This document shows positions 8,428 to 17,220 of a stretch of 50,788 nucleotides of DNA, piece after piece (within the stretch, counting starts at the first letter, position 1; each line of letters begins with the position of its first letter). The translations under genes and the position numbers were made by a program. The DNA lies in the NCBI RefSeq assembly GCF_000282615.1, contig NZ_AKIY01000325.1, positions 1 to 50,788 on the forward strand. Direction: 5' to 3'. This DNA is from Bradyrhizobium sp. YR681 (GTDB lineage Bacteria > Pseudomonadota > Alphaproteobacteria > Rhizobiales > Xanthobacteraceae). The notes below the pieces were generated by a model. That model was not told the DNA's origin. It made no database searches and saw only the letters and a program-made list of their open reading frames with translations.

Positions 8428-9837
8428 TCACGCAATCAGGCGCGAGGCAAAATCGGGCAACAGCCCTGCATCGCCGGCAAGACGGAAATCAGCGCCCGCC
8501 AGACCCGACTGCACAAGCCAATCGTCGAATTCCGGCGCGCGGCGCAGGGAGAAGACGTCGCGGACATAGAGCGCGTCGTGAAAAGACGTCGACTGGTAAT
8601 TGAGCATGACGTCGTCGGCGCCGGGAACACCCATGATGAAGGTGACGCCGGCAGCCGCAAGCAGCGTCAGCAAATTGTCCATGTCGTCCTGGTCCGCCTC
8701 GGCGTGGTTGGTGTAGCAGATGTCGATGCCGAGCGGCAGGCCGAGCAGCTTGCCGCAAAAGTGATCCTCCAGCCCGGCACGGATGATTTCCTTGCCGTCG
8801 TAGAGATATTCCGGGCCGATGAAGCCGACCACGCTGTTGACGAGGAGGGGCGCATAGGCGCGGGCGACCGCATAGGCGCGCGCCTCGCAGGTCTGCTGGT
8901 CGACGCCGTGATGGGCATTGGCCGACAGCGCAGAGCCCTGCCCGGTCTCGAAATACATTACGTTCTGGCCGACCGTGCCGCGCTTCTGCGACAGCCCGGC
9001 CTCCTGCCCTTCCTTCAGCAAGGCGAGGTCGATGCCGAAGCTGCGGTTGGCGGCCTCGGTGCCGGCGACCGACTGGAAGACGAGATCGACCGGCACGCCC
9101 TGCCCGATCAGCGCCAGCGTCGTCGTGACATGGGTCAGCACGCATCCTTGCGTCGGGATCTGCAGCCGCGCGATGATCTCGTCCAGCAGCCGCAACAATT
9201 GCGCGATCACGGCCGGATCGTCGCTGGCCGGATTGATGCCGATGCAGGCATCGCCGGCGCCGAGCAGAAGGCCGTCGAGGATCGAGGCGGTGATGCCCCT
9301 GGCATCGTCGAACGGATGGTTGGGCTGGAGCCGCGTGCTCATCCGCCCTTTCAGCCCGATGGTGTTGCGGAAGGCGGTGGTGACCTGGCATTTCCGCGCG
9401 GCCAGGATCAGATCCTGGTTGCGCATCAGCTTTGAGACCGCCGCCGCCATCTCCGGGGTGATGCCGGGTGCCAGCTTCCGCAGAACCTCGGGTGTCGCGG
9501 CATCCGACAACAGCCAGTCGCGGAAGGCGCCGACCGTCAGCGAGGCCACGGGCGCAAAGGCCCTGGCGTCGTGGCCGTCGATGACGAGGCGGGTCACCTC
9601 GTCGGTCTCATAGGGAACGACGGCTTCCTGCAAGAACTGCCCGAGCGGGACATCGGCCAGCGCCATCCGCGCCGCAATCATCTGCTCGGCGCTGCCGGCG
9701 GCAATCCCGGCCAGCCGGTCGCCGGAGCGCGGCGGGGTCGCCTTGGCGAGCAGGTCGCGCAAATCAGGGAAGGTGTAGGTCGTGGCGTCGATGGTATGGC
9801 GGTAGACCAAGGGGCCCCTCCGAGGTTCGTCGGCCAA
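8428..9837 (-). CDS. eutB: EutB, ethanolamine ammonia-lyase large subunit
   Basis: A 469-residue heavy chain with the TIM-barrel family signatures: NPASDDP, IPTQGCVLTHVTT, YFETGQGSALSA, VGFIGPEYLYDGKEIIRAGLEDHF and CYTNHAEADQ, all clear matches to enteric EutB (453 residues). With EutC it forms the B12-dependent lyase that lets the cell use ethanolamine for nitrogen and carbon. The start gives MADEPRRGPLVYRHTI, whose YRHTI lines up with the family's N-terminal strand. The frame-shifted open stretch upstream to about 10007 is not part of it. It is the first gene of the eutB-hpnP-eutC run; the divergent chemoreceptor starts 294 bp away. Confidence 0.95.
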   Translation of the reverse strand: MADEPRRGPLVYRHTIDATTYTFPDLRDLLAKATPPRSGDRLAGIAAGSAEQMIAARMALADVPLGQFLQEAVVPYETDEVTRLVIDGHDARAFAPVASLTVGAFRDWLLSDAATPEVLRKLAPGITPEMAAAVSKLMRNQDLILAARKCQVTTAFRNTIGLKGRMSTRLQPNHPFDDARGITASILDGLLLGAGDACIGINPASDDPAVIAQLLRLLDEIIARLQIPTQGCVLTHVTTTLALIGQGVPVDLVFQSVAGTEAANRSFGIDLALLKEGQEAGLSQKRGTVGQNVMYFETGQGSALSANAHHGVDQQTCEARAYAVARAYAPLLVNSVVGFIGPEYLYDGKEIIRAGLEDHFCGKLLGLPLGIDICYTNHAEADQDDMDNLLTLLAAAGVTFIMGVPGADDVMLNYQSTSFHDALYVRDVFSLRRAPEFDDWLVQSGLAGADFRLAGDAGLLPDFASRLIA

Positions 9838-10131
9838 AGGCCTACTTCCAGATCGATCTCGAAGCCGGCCCTGGCATCAGGGAATACGCGCTTGGCGGCC
9901 GGTGTGCACGCTGATGTTTGGGGCAGTCCGGGCGTTGCCCGGGGGCGATCTGCCGGAAACCGATAGGCCCGCGGCAAATCACTGAGATAGCTCATATTTT
10001 CCCTCAAACCTGGCGTGCACCCAAGGCTTGCGCGTTAACGCCGCGTCCATCTTCGTTCTGCATAGTTTTGCATGAATTTTAGATGACCGCGCTGACCGGC
10101 CGCTTCAGGCCATTCCGGGCCCCTGACCACC

Positions 10132-11871
10132 ATGACATCAGACCGATCTGGGAATGCCACCGGGCTGGCAGGCCGTTTCACGCTTGCCGCCAAGCTCTAT
10201 GCGATCTTCGCGCTGTTCGCGCTGCTGACGGCGGCGATCGCGATGCTGTCCGACTACAACAGCCGGCGGGGCGCCGATTTGACCGTCGCGATCGAGACCG
10301 CGAATGCGGCCGCGCTGAACGTCGAGCGCGTCAACTCGCTGGTCTATGCAGTGGTGATGGAATCGCGCGGCGTCTACATGTCCACCGAACCCGCCGTCGT
10401 GAAGAAATACGGCGAGGGCCTGCTCAAGTTCAACGCGCAGATCCTCGATATCGTGAAGCGCTGGGAGACCATCGTCAAAGCCGACGATGCCGAGCAGTTC
10501 GCCACCTTCAAGAAACGCATCGAGCAGTTCGTCGAATTCCGCAAGGAGCTGGTGCGCCGCGGCGTCGAGATCAATGCGGCGGCGGGCCGCGAATGGGGCG
10601 ACAACGAAGCCAACCGAGCGGTGCGCTCGGCCCTGAACAAGGATCTTGAGGCGCTGTCCAAGGTCTATGCCGGGCGCGCCCAGCAGATCGCGCAACAGAC
10701 CGAGACCAACCGCATCCTGTCCCTGGTCCTGACCTGCCTCGGCGGCGTGGCGCTGGCGCTGGTCGTGATCGGCGTCGTCATCATCGCCCGCTCGATCGCG
10801 CGCCCCCTCTCCGCCATCACCGCGGCCATCAAGCAGGTCGCCGACGGCACCGAAGACGTCGTGGTGCCGCACGCCGGCCGCGCCGACGAGATCGGCGCGC
10901 TGGCCCGCGCCATCCAGATCTTCCAGGACGCGATGGGCCGCAACCGCAACCTCGCCTCGCAGGTCACGCAGGATTCCGCCGCGCGCGAAGCGCGCGCCCG
11001 CCACATCGAGCAATCCGTCGAGGCGTTTCGCGAAGCGATCGGCGCGATCATGCGCGGCCTCGGCGACAACGCCTCCGTCATGCGCGAGACCGCGCGGACC
11101 ATCACGCGCGTCACCGCGGATGCCAACAGCCGCGCCGGCACCGCGGCGCAAGCCACCGAGCAGGCTTCGCACAACGTCACGGCCGTTGCAGGCGCAGCCG
11201 AGGAACTGTCGGCCTCCGTGGAAGAGATCGGCCGCCAGGTGAGGGCATCCGCGGGCGCGGTCGAGCAGACCGGCCAGCGTACCGAGAAGTCGATTGCGGA
11301 GATCGAGAGCCTTGCGGCGGCCACGCAGCGCATCGACGGCGTGCTGACCCTCATTCAGACCATCGCCGAGCAGACCAATCTGCTCGCCCTCAACGCCACC
11401 ATCGAGGCAGCCCGCGCCGGCGATGCCGGCCGCGGCTTTGCCGTCGTCGCGCACGAGGTGAAGGCGCTGGCAGGCCAGACCGCGAAGGCGACCGCCGAGA
11501 TCGGCGAGAACGTCAGCCAGATCCAGGCGTCCACGCGCAACGCGGTCGATGCCGTCCGCGAGATCGGCGGCGCGGTGCGCGAGATCAATGACGTCACTTC
11601 GGCGATCGCGGGTGCGATCGGCCAGCAGGACCAGGCCACGCGCGAGATCTCCTCCAACGCGCAAAGCGCAGCCCAGGGCAACGAGACGCTGGTCGCCAAC
11701 ATCACCTCGCTGCGCGACGCCATCGGCGAGACGGATACGGCGGCATCCTCGGTGCTGACGGCGGCGAGCAGCCTGACGGAGACGGCGGAGACGCTGTCAC
11801 GCGAGGTGGAGAAGTTCTTCCAGAACCTGCGCTCGGGCGCGGCGGACGGCCGTATCGCCAAGGCTGGATGA
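10132..11871 (+). CDS. Methyl-accepting chemotaxis protein, transmembrane
   Basis: A 579-residue chemoreceptor. Membrane helix 1 is at about residues 20-40 and a periplasmic helical sensor domain at 41-192. Helix 2 is at about 194-218 (LVLTCLGGVALALVVIGVVI), a HAMP domain at about 219-272, and a cytoplasmic signalling domain follows with the hairpin-tip core EQTNLLALNATIEAARAG near residues 415-432. The periplasmic part looks like a small four-helix bundle, so the ligand is not predictable. The C-terminus lacks an obvious CheR-tethering pentapeptide. The ribosome-binding site before the ATG is weak. It lies divergent to eutB, and a role in ethanolamine taxis would be speculation. Confidence 0.93.
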   Translation: MTSDRSGNATGLAGRFTLAAKLYAIFALFALLTAAIAMLSDYNSRRGADLTVAIETANAAALNVERVNSLVYAVVMESRGVYMSTEPAVVKKYGEGLLKFNAQILDIVKRWETIVKADDAEQFATFKKRIEQFVEFRKELVRRGVEINAAAGREWGDNEANRAVRSALNKDLEALSKVYAGRAQQIAQQTETNRILSLVLTCLGGVALALVVIGVVIIARSIARPLSAITAAIKQVADGTEDVVVPHAGRADEIGALARAIQIFQDAMGRNRNLASQVTQDSAAREARARHIEQSVEAFREAIGAIMRGLGDNASVMRETARTITRVTADANSRAGTAAQATEQASHNVTAVAGAAEELSASVEEIGRQVRASAGAVEQTGQRTEKSIAEIESLAAATQRIDGVLTLIQTIAEQTNLLALNATIEAARAGDAGRGFAVVAHEVKALAGQTAKATAEIGENVSQIQASTRNAVDAVREIGGAVREINDVTSAIAGAIGQQDQATREISSNAQSAAQGNETLVANITSLRDAIGETDTAASSVLTAASSLTETAETLSREVEKFFQNLRSGAADGRIAKAG

Positions 11872-11952
11872 CCGCGCCCGCCGCCCGCGAGGTCGCGGCC
11901 TAAACAAGGCTGGCGGCCCGCCAATCCCATCACGAGTCCACCCGCCCCCTGA

Positions 11953-13446
11953 TCAACCCAGCCCCTGCTCAGCCAGGAAATGCGCCAGCGCATCTGTCTG
12001 CGCGGAGCCCACAACAGCCCCGACATAACCGTCCGGACGCACCAGGACCCAATTCCCCGGGGACACCGCATAGGCGCCGCGGAAGTGGCCGTTCTCGTCG
12101 ATGAGCTCACCATCAGGACCGATGCAATGGATTTGCAGCCCAGTCCGCGCCGGCACGGTGCCGCGCTTCGCCTCGTAGCCGAGCAGTGTCCAATGCGGCC
12201 CCTTGAACAGCTCGAACAGGCGCCTCGGCTGTCCGCCGGCACCGCGCAGCGGCGCGTCCGGTGCGCGGTCGCCCGCGAGCACGCCTGCGACGCGCTCCGG
12301 CGTCTCCAGCGCCAGCGGCGAGCCGGGATAGCCGATGTCGAGTTGCTGGACCTCACGACCGCGCCTGATGTCGCCGCGCTTGGCGGCCTCCAGCAGTCCG
12401 GTGGCAAGGCCGAGCATGCCGGCCGCGACGGGGCGGCGCTCGCTCTCATAGCTGTCGAGCAGCGTTGCGGACGCGCCGGCGATCACGCTCGCAAGCTTCC
12501 AGCCGAGATTGTAGGCATCCTGCACGCTGGTGTTGAGACCCTGCCCGCCCGTCGGCGGATGAATATGCGCGGCATCGCCGACCAGGAACGCACGGCCGTC
12601 CCGATAACGATCGGCCAGGCGCGCGTTCATCCGATAGGCCGAGGCCCAATGCACGGCGTGAACGTGGATGTCGTTGCGCCCGGTGCGATCGCCGATCATC
12701 GCCGACAGCCCCTCGGCCGACAGATCGACCTCGCCTTCAAGCGGGACCGGCGCCTGCAACTGAAACAGCTCCGTGCCGGCCAGCGGGCACAGCGCGAGCT
12801 GGCGGTCCATCGCGCCGTTGTTGAAGCGGTGCCATGCGGTGCGGTCGAGCCCGGTCAGGACAATATCGGCCACTACGGCGCGCACGCCGAGCGTCTTGCC
12901 GGGAAAGCCGATATCGAGCGCGTTGCGCACGAAGCTGCGGCCGCCATCGGCACCGACGAGGTAACGCACCCGCATCGTCTCCTCACCGGCCGCGCCGGAC
13001 AGACGCGCCGTCACGCCGTCCTGATCCTGCTCAAGTCCGACCAGCTCACGGCCGAACTCCACGCAGTGACCGAGCTCGCGCAGGCGCTCACGCATCACGC
13101 CCTCGGTCAGGAATTGCGGGATCATCAGCGCCATGCGGTAGGGCTCGGCGGGGGTCGGCGCGATGCGCTCGACGACCTCTGATACGGTGAAGCTGCCGTC
13201 GTCGCGGTAGGCGCGCTCCGGCGGGTACAGGCCGCCGGCCGCGACGATGCGGTCGATGATGCCGAGATCCTCGAAAATCTCCTGGGTGCGCGGCTGGATT
13301 CCCTTGCCGCGGGAGCCGTGGAACGGACGGTCCATCTGCTCGATCAGGCGGAAGGAGACGCCGCGGCGCGCCAGATCGATGGCGAGCGTGAGGCCGGCCG
13401 CGCCGGCGCCGCAGATCAGGACATCCGCCGTGAATTGCTGTGTCAT
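11953..13446 (-). CDS. FAD-dependent aromatic-ring monooxygenase
   Basis: A 497-residue class A flavoprotein hydroxylase. The dinucleotide-binding motif GAGAAG is at residues 13-18, the DG motif region is VGADGGRSFVRNALDI, and the GD motif is VGDAAHIHPPTGGQGLN; a thioredoxin-like C-terminal domain follows, as in the MhpA/PheA/pentachlorophenol monooxygenase group. The substrate is probably a phenol or hydroxylated aromatic acid, but the sequence does not say which. I chose the ATG at 13446, with AGGAT upstream; the frame continues upstream across the operator. It is divergent from a MarR-type gene with a 49-bp gap that holds an inverted repeat, so it is very likely controlled by that regulator. 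Confidence 0.88.
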   Translation of the reverse strand: MTQQFTADVLICGAGAAGLTLAIDLARRGVSFRLIEQMDRPFHGSRGKGIQPRTQEIFEDLGIIDRIVAAGGLYPPERAYRDDGSFTVSEVVERIAPTPAEPYRMALMIPQFLTEGVMRERLRELGHCVEFGRELVGLEQDQDGVTARLSGAAGEETMRVRYLVGADGGRSFVRNALDIGFPGKTLGVRAVVADIVLTGLDRTAWHRFNNGAMDRQLALCPLAGTELFQLQAPVPLEGEVDLSAEGLSAMIGDRTGRNDIHVHAVHWASAYRMNARLADRYRDGRAFLVGDAAHIHPPTGGQGLNTSVQDAYNLGWKLASVIAGASATLLDSYESERRPVAAGMLGLATGLLEAAKRGDIRRGREVQQLDIGYPGSPLALETPERVAGVLAGDRAPDAPLRGAGGQPRRLFELFKGPHWTLLGYEAKRGTVPARTGLQIHCIGPDGELIDENGHFRGAYAVSPGNWVLVRPDGYVGAVVGSAQTDALAHFLAEQGLG

Positions 13447-13456
13447 GGGATCCTCA

Positions 13457-13477
13457 ATATGTGTATTATGCACATAT
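13457..13477. promoter_or_regulatory. MarR-type operator between the monooxygenase and its regulator
   Basis: ATATGTG and CACATAT form perfect 7-bp inverted arms around a 7-bp spacer, in the 49-bp gap between the divergent starts at 13446 and 13496. A further half-site, CACATAT, occurs at 13518-13524 inside the first codons of the regulator. The position suggests that the MarR protein blocks both promoters and is released by a phenolic ligand. Confidence 0.75.
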
Positions 13478-13495
13478 AAGGCAGGGGTCAGCGGG

Positions 13496-13975
13496 ATGTC
13501 AAGAAGCGTGCAAAATACACATATTAAAAAACAGGTGCGCTCGCTTCACGAGGCGTTGATCGACATCATCAGCGTCATCAACCGCCGCCAGGGCGACGAA
13601 ATGATGATCCGCGAGGCCGGCATCTCGCTCGATCGCGCGCTGTTTCCGCTGCTCGTCGGCATCGAGCGGCGCGGTCCGATCGGCGTCGTCGACCTCGCCG
13701 ACCGCATCGGACGGGATTACACCACGGTGAGCCGGCAGGTCGCGAAGCTGGAAGGCCTCGGCCTCGTCAAGCGTCACGCCAGCAAGGCGGATCGCCGCGT
13801 CAGCGAAGCCACGATCACGCCTGACGGCAAAGCCATGACGGATGCGGTCGACCGGGCGCGCGAGCGGATCGTCGGGGGGATGTTTGCAAGCTGGGACGAT
13901 CAGGATATCGAGGATCTGGTCCGCTTGATGCGCAAGCTCGCAGATGCGATGACCGCGAGAAGCGAGCCGGCCTGA
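13496..13975 (+). CDS. MarR-family transcriptional regulator
   Basis: A 159-residue winged-helix regulator. The recognition-helix region reads IGRDYTTVSRQVAKLEGLGLVKR (about 75-97), followed by the wing (ASKADRRVSEATITPDGKA) and a C-terminal dimerisation helix. The ATG at 13496 follows a G-rich stretch; upstream in-frame starts would place the operator inside the coding region. It is divergent to the FAD monooxygenase and shares the inverted repeat at 13457-13477. The second half-site in its own coding start suggests autoregulation. The ligand is probably an aromatic compound related to the monooxygenase substrate. Confidence 0.88.
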   Translation: MSRSVQNTHIKKQVRSLHEALIDIISVINRRQGDEMMIREAGISLDRALFPLLVGIERRGPIGVVDLADRIGRDYTTVSRQVAKLEGLGLVKRHASKADRRVSEATITPDGKAMTDAVDRARERIVGGMFASWDDQDIEDLVRLMRKLADAMTARSEPA

Positions 13976-13999
13976 GATCGATTACGGAAGCGCTGCCTG

Positions 14000-14452
14000 A
14001 TGAGCAAGACCAATCGCGTGCTGTTTCTCTGCACCGGCAATTACTATCGCAGCCGCTATGCCGAGGAGATATTCAACCATCGCGTCGGGCACGAAGGGCT
14101 CGGCTGGCACGCCTTCTCGCGCGCCGTCGCCGAAACACTGTCGCCTCAAAACGTGGGGCCGATCTCGCCCTACGCGCTGGAAGCGCTGCAGGCGAAAGGC
14201 ATCGCGCCCGGCGGCGCGACGCGCAATCCGGTGCTCTGCACGCTCGACGACTTCGCGCAGGCCGAGCTCGTCGTCGCGCTGAAGGACGCCGAGCACCGCC
14301 CCATGGTCGCGCAGCGCTTTGCCGGCGTCGCCCATCGCGTTCAGTACTGGGACGTGGACGATATCGAGTACCTCGATCCCAAGACAGCGCTGGGCAAGAT
14401 CGACGAACAGGTTGGGCTCTTGATCGGAAGCCTGCAAATCCGCGCCCGATAG
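14000..14452 (+). CDS. Low-molecular-weight protein tyrosine phosphatase-like protein
   Basis: A 150-residue protein with the phosphate-binding loop CTGNYYRS at residues 11-18, which satisfies CX5R(S/T) near the N-terminus as in LMW-PTPs and arsenate reductases of the ArsC-thioredoxin type. An acidic stretch WDVDDIEYLDP (about 115-125) may supply the general acid. The loop differs from the canonical CxGNxCRS in having two tyrosines and no second cysteine, so thioredoxin-type arsenate reduction looks unlikely. The substrate is unknown. The start is 24 bp after the upstream MarR gene, so it may be cotranscribed with it. Confidence 0.82.
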   Translation: MSKTNRVLFLCTGNYYRSRYAEEIFNHRVGHEGLGWHAFSRAVAETLSPQNVGPISPYALEALQAKGIAPGGATRNPVLCTLDDFAQAELVVALKDAEHRPMVAQRFAGVAHRVQYWDVDDIEYLDPKTALGKIDEQVGLLIGSLQIRAR

Positions 14453-14525
14453 CGGCAAGCCTATTGCATATGACGCGAGGCTGACCTTTCGTCAGATCGT
14501 ACAAGCAAGACCAAGAAGGACTCCC

Positions 14526-16043
14526 ATGAGCCAGACCCGGCGCGTTCTGTCGGCGCAAGTCGCCCACGAGACCAACACTTTTTCGATCGTTCCGACGACG
14601 CTCGAGGACTACCGCAAACGGCTGTTTCTTCTGGATGCCGAGGTCGCCGCGGCACTGGCCGATACCAGGATGGAGATCGCCGCGCATCTGGCCGCAGCCA
14701 AACGTTACGGCTGGACCCTGGTGCAGCCGGTCGCCGCCGCGGCCACCCCATCGGGCAAGGTGACGGCCGAGTGCTGGGCCGAATTGCAGCGCCTGGTCTA
14801 TGATGCCTGCGAGACCGGGCCGCTCGACGGCGTCATCCTCGCATTGCACGGCGCGATGGTGACCGAGACCGACGAGGACGCGGAAGGCGCACTGCTCGAG
14901 GGATTGCGCAAGCGTCTCGGCGACACGATCCCGATCGCGGTGACGCTCGATCTGCATGCCAACGTCACCGAACGGATGGGCCGGCTGGCCAGCATCATGC
15001 TGCCCTACCGCACCTATCCCCACATCGATCAGTACGAGACGGCGTTCCGCGCCGCCGAACTGCTGCAATCGGCGATGGACGGCACGATCCGCCCGAAAGT
15101 GTTCCGCCTTCAGGGCCCCCTGCTCGACGGCTGCAATCACGGCCGGACCCAGGGCGGCGTGATGAGCGACCTGCTGGCGCGCGCCGCGGACATGCAGGCG
15201 CAAACGCCCGGCCTTCTGTCCGTCGATGTCTGCGCCGGCTTCAGCCGCTCAGACATTGCCGAGGTCGGCCCCAGCGTCCAGGTCACCTTTGACGCCTCCC
15301 ACAACGCCGCCGAGGCGGCCGCACGGCAGGCGGCGGCCTCGCTCCAGGACGAAATGATCCGCCGGCGCGCCGAGGTCACCGTCACCGCGCTCGACTTGCC
15401 GGCCGCGACGAAGCTTGCCATCGCAGCCGCGGCGGACGGCGCCGATACCCGTCCCCTCGTGATCGCCGACTTCAGCGACAACCCAGGCTCAGGCGCCTAC
15501 GGCGATGGCATTCGCCTTTTGGAAGCGCTGCTGCAGGCCGAGGTCCAAAGCGTGCTCTTCGGCGTCCTCGGCGACGGCGAAGCCGCCGCCCGCTGCCATG
15601 AAGCGGGCCTTGGGGCCAGCCTCGACGTCGTCGTCGGTGCCAAGCGCCATCCCGCCAGCTATGGGCCCCCGCTCACGCTGACCGGACGGGTGACCGGCCT
15701 GTCGGACGGCGCCTTCGTCTGCGAGGGGCCGATGAATGCCGGCCAGCCCTTGACGCTCGGACCTTCGGCCCTGCTCGAGGTCAACGGCATCTCCATCGCG
15801 ATTTCGACCAACACGCTGCAGACCTACGATCAGGAGATGTTCCGGATTCTCGGCGCAGAGCCGGCTCAATTCCGGATCGTCGCGGTCAAGTCCGCGCATC
15901 ACTTCCGGGCTGCCTTCGGGCCGATGGCCAAGGAGGTGATCCTGGCCGACAGCGGCGGCCTTGCCACCTTTGACCACACCAAGCTGTCCTACCGAAAAGT
16001 CCGCCGTCCGATCTGGCCACTCGACGAGATCCCGGCGGGCTGA
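14526..16043 (+). CDS. M81-family metallopeptidase (MlrC-like)
   Basis: A 505-residue protein of the MlrC family, named for microcystin degradation but widespread in bacteria that degrade no toxin. Likely zinc ligands are seen in HETNTF (residues 14-19) and in TLDLHAN and YPHIDQYE near 140-170; GCNHGRTQGG and the C-terminal MlrC_C domain (HHFRAAFGP) follow. The start is supported by AAGGA eight bases before the ATG. No MlrA, MlrB or MlrD homologue is nearby, so the substrate is more likely a dipeptide or other amide. Two GC hairpins follow at the convergent end. Confidence 0.9.
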   Translation: MSQTRRVLSAQVAHETNTFSIVPTTLEDYRKRLFLLDAEVAAALADTRMEIAAHLAAAKRYGWTLVQPVAAAATPSGKVTAECWAELQRLVYDACETGPLDGVILALHGAMVTETDEDAEGALLEGLRKRLGDTIPIAVTLDLHANVTERMGRLASIMLPYRTYPHIDQYETAFRAAELLQSAMDGTIRPKVFRLQGPLLDGCNHGRTQGGVMSDLLARAADMQAQTPGLLSVDVCAGFSRSDIAEVGPSVQVTFDASHNAAEAAARQAAASLQDEMIRRRAEVTVTALDLPAATKLAIAAAADGADTRPLVIADFSDNPGSGAYGDGIRLLEALLQAEVQSVLFGVLGDGEAAARCHEAGLGASLDVVVGAKRHPASYGPPLTLTGRVTGLSDGAFVCEGPMNAGQPLTLGPSALLEVNGISIAISTNTLQTYDQEMFRILGAEPAQFRIVAVKSAHHFRAAFGPMAKEVILADSGGLATFDHTKLSYRKVRRPIWPLDEIPAG

Positions 16044-16103
16044 CCTGCCCGCCCGGGCTTGTACTCGACGACGCGCCGAAGATGCAGTTGATCCGGCGCG
16101 TCG
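16031..16103. terminator. Two GC hairpins between convergent genes
   Basis: The first hairpin overlaps the M81 stop codon (GCGGGC / GCCCGC around TGACCT, about 16031-16057). The second has perfect 9-bp arms, CGACGCGCC at 16069-16077 and GGCGCGTCG at 16095-16103. Neither has a clear T-tract, so these are possible transcript-end structures rather than standard terminators. Confidence 0.45.
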
Positions 16104-16115
16104 CCGATGCGCCCG

Positions 16116-17078
16116 TCATTTGCCGTCGAGGAAAGCACGCACCTTGCTCACGGTCTGCGCCGGCTGCTCTTCCATGATCCAATGTCCGGAGCCGGTGATG
16201 ATGCCGCCGTCGACCTTGGTACCGACTTCGCGCATGATCGCCGCTTGCTGATTGCCGAAGGACTTTTCGGCGCCAAGGGCAAGGATCGGCATGTTCAGCT
16301 TGGTCGCGGCAAAGACCTTGTTGTCGACGGCGTCCTTCCCGAACGCCGCGAACTGCTCGAAGGCGTAGTGCATGTTGCCGGGCCGGGCGTAGAGTTTCGC
16401 ATAATGGTTGCGCGTCGCTTCGTCGATCGCCTTGGGATCGGCCGACAGCTCGTTGTAGAACCGGTCGAGATAGATGCGCTCGCGGCCTTTGACCAGGCGA
16501 TCGACGTCGGGACCGCGGAAATTGAAATGCCATAGCATGGGGCTCTTCAGGATTTCATCCCAGGGACCGATGCCGGGGAGCGGCGCGTCGATGACGACCC
16601 ATTTGGTGATGCGATCGGAATATTGCGCAGCGAGCGCGTAGCCCACCATGTTGCCGATGTCGTGAGTCACCAGATCGGCCTTCTGGACCTTGAGCTGGTC
16701 CATGACCATGGCGATGTCGACGCCCTGGTTTTTCTTGTCGTAGCCGCCTGCGGCCTGGGACGACAGCCCCATCCCGCGCAGGTCTGGAACGATCACCGTG
16801 TGGTCCTTGTAGAGTACCTTGGCGAGCGGCGCCCACATGTCGCCGGTGTCGGCGAAGCCGTGCAGGAGCACGACCGCCGGTCCCCGACCGCCGACGCGGA
16901 CATGCAGAGTGACGCCGTTGACCGAAATGCGCTCGATTCTGAAATCCGCGGGAAAGGGTTCGACCGCCGCAAGCGCGGATCGGCCGCTACAGATCATCAG
17001 GATGGTCAGGAGAGAGGCGAAAATGACTGCGATGGACCGCGCGCCGGACGTCCGGCAGCCCGGGACGAAACTGTGCAT
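16116..17078 (-). CDS. Exported alpha/beta hydrolase, epoxide-hydrolase-like
   Basis: A 320-residue alpha/beta hydrolase with an N-terminal hydrophobic stretch (about 13-33) ending in ALAA, consistent with a signal peptide or membrane anchor. The oxyanion region is LLHGFADTGDMW. The nucleophile elbow reads THDIGNMVGY, so the nucleophile is aspartate, as in epoxide hydrolases and haloacid/haloalkane dehalogenases, rather than the serine of esterases. The catalytic histidine is probably in GSGHWIMEEQP near the C-terminus. I chose the ATG at 17078 because it precedes the signal peptide. The substrate is unknown. Convergent with the M81 gene. Confidence 0.82.
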   Translation of the reverse strand: MHSFVPGCRTSGARSIAVIFASLLTILMICSGRSALAAVEPFPADFRIERISVNGVTLHVRVGGRGPAVVLLHGFADTGDMWAPLAKVLYKDHTVIVPDLRGMGLSSQAAGGYDKKNQGVDIAMVMDQLKVQKADLVTHDIGNMVGYALAAQYSDRITKWVVIDAPLPGIGPWDEILKSPMLWHFNFRGPDVDRLVKGRERIYLDRFYNELSADPKAIDEATRNHYAKLYARPGNMHYAFEQFAAFGKDAVDNKVFAATKLNMPILALGAEKSFGNQQAAIMREVGTKVDGGIITGSGHWIMEEQPAQTVSKVRAFLDGK

Positions 17079-17220
17079 TGTTGACCTGCTCGCTGATATG
17101 CCGAGCGCAACAACGTCGGCAGTGACGCACCAAAGAATCCAGCGCACCAAAGCACACCAGGCGACCTTCTGACCAGATGCGAGCACCAGTTTTTGCGCGA
17201 TCGCCCGAAAGGCTCCTTGC

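Noticed and set aside
9678..10007. Upstream open frame as an EutB N-terminal extension
   Set aside because: It is in a different phase, and the EutB family start is already covered by the ATG at 9837.
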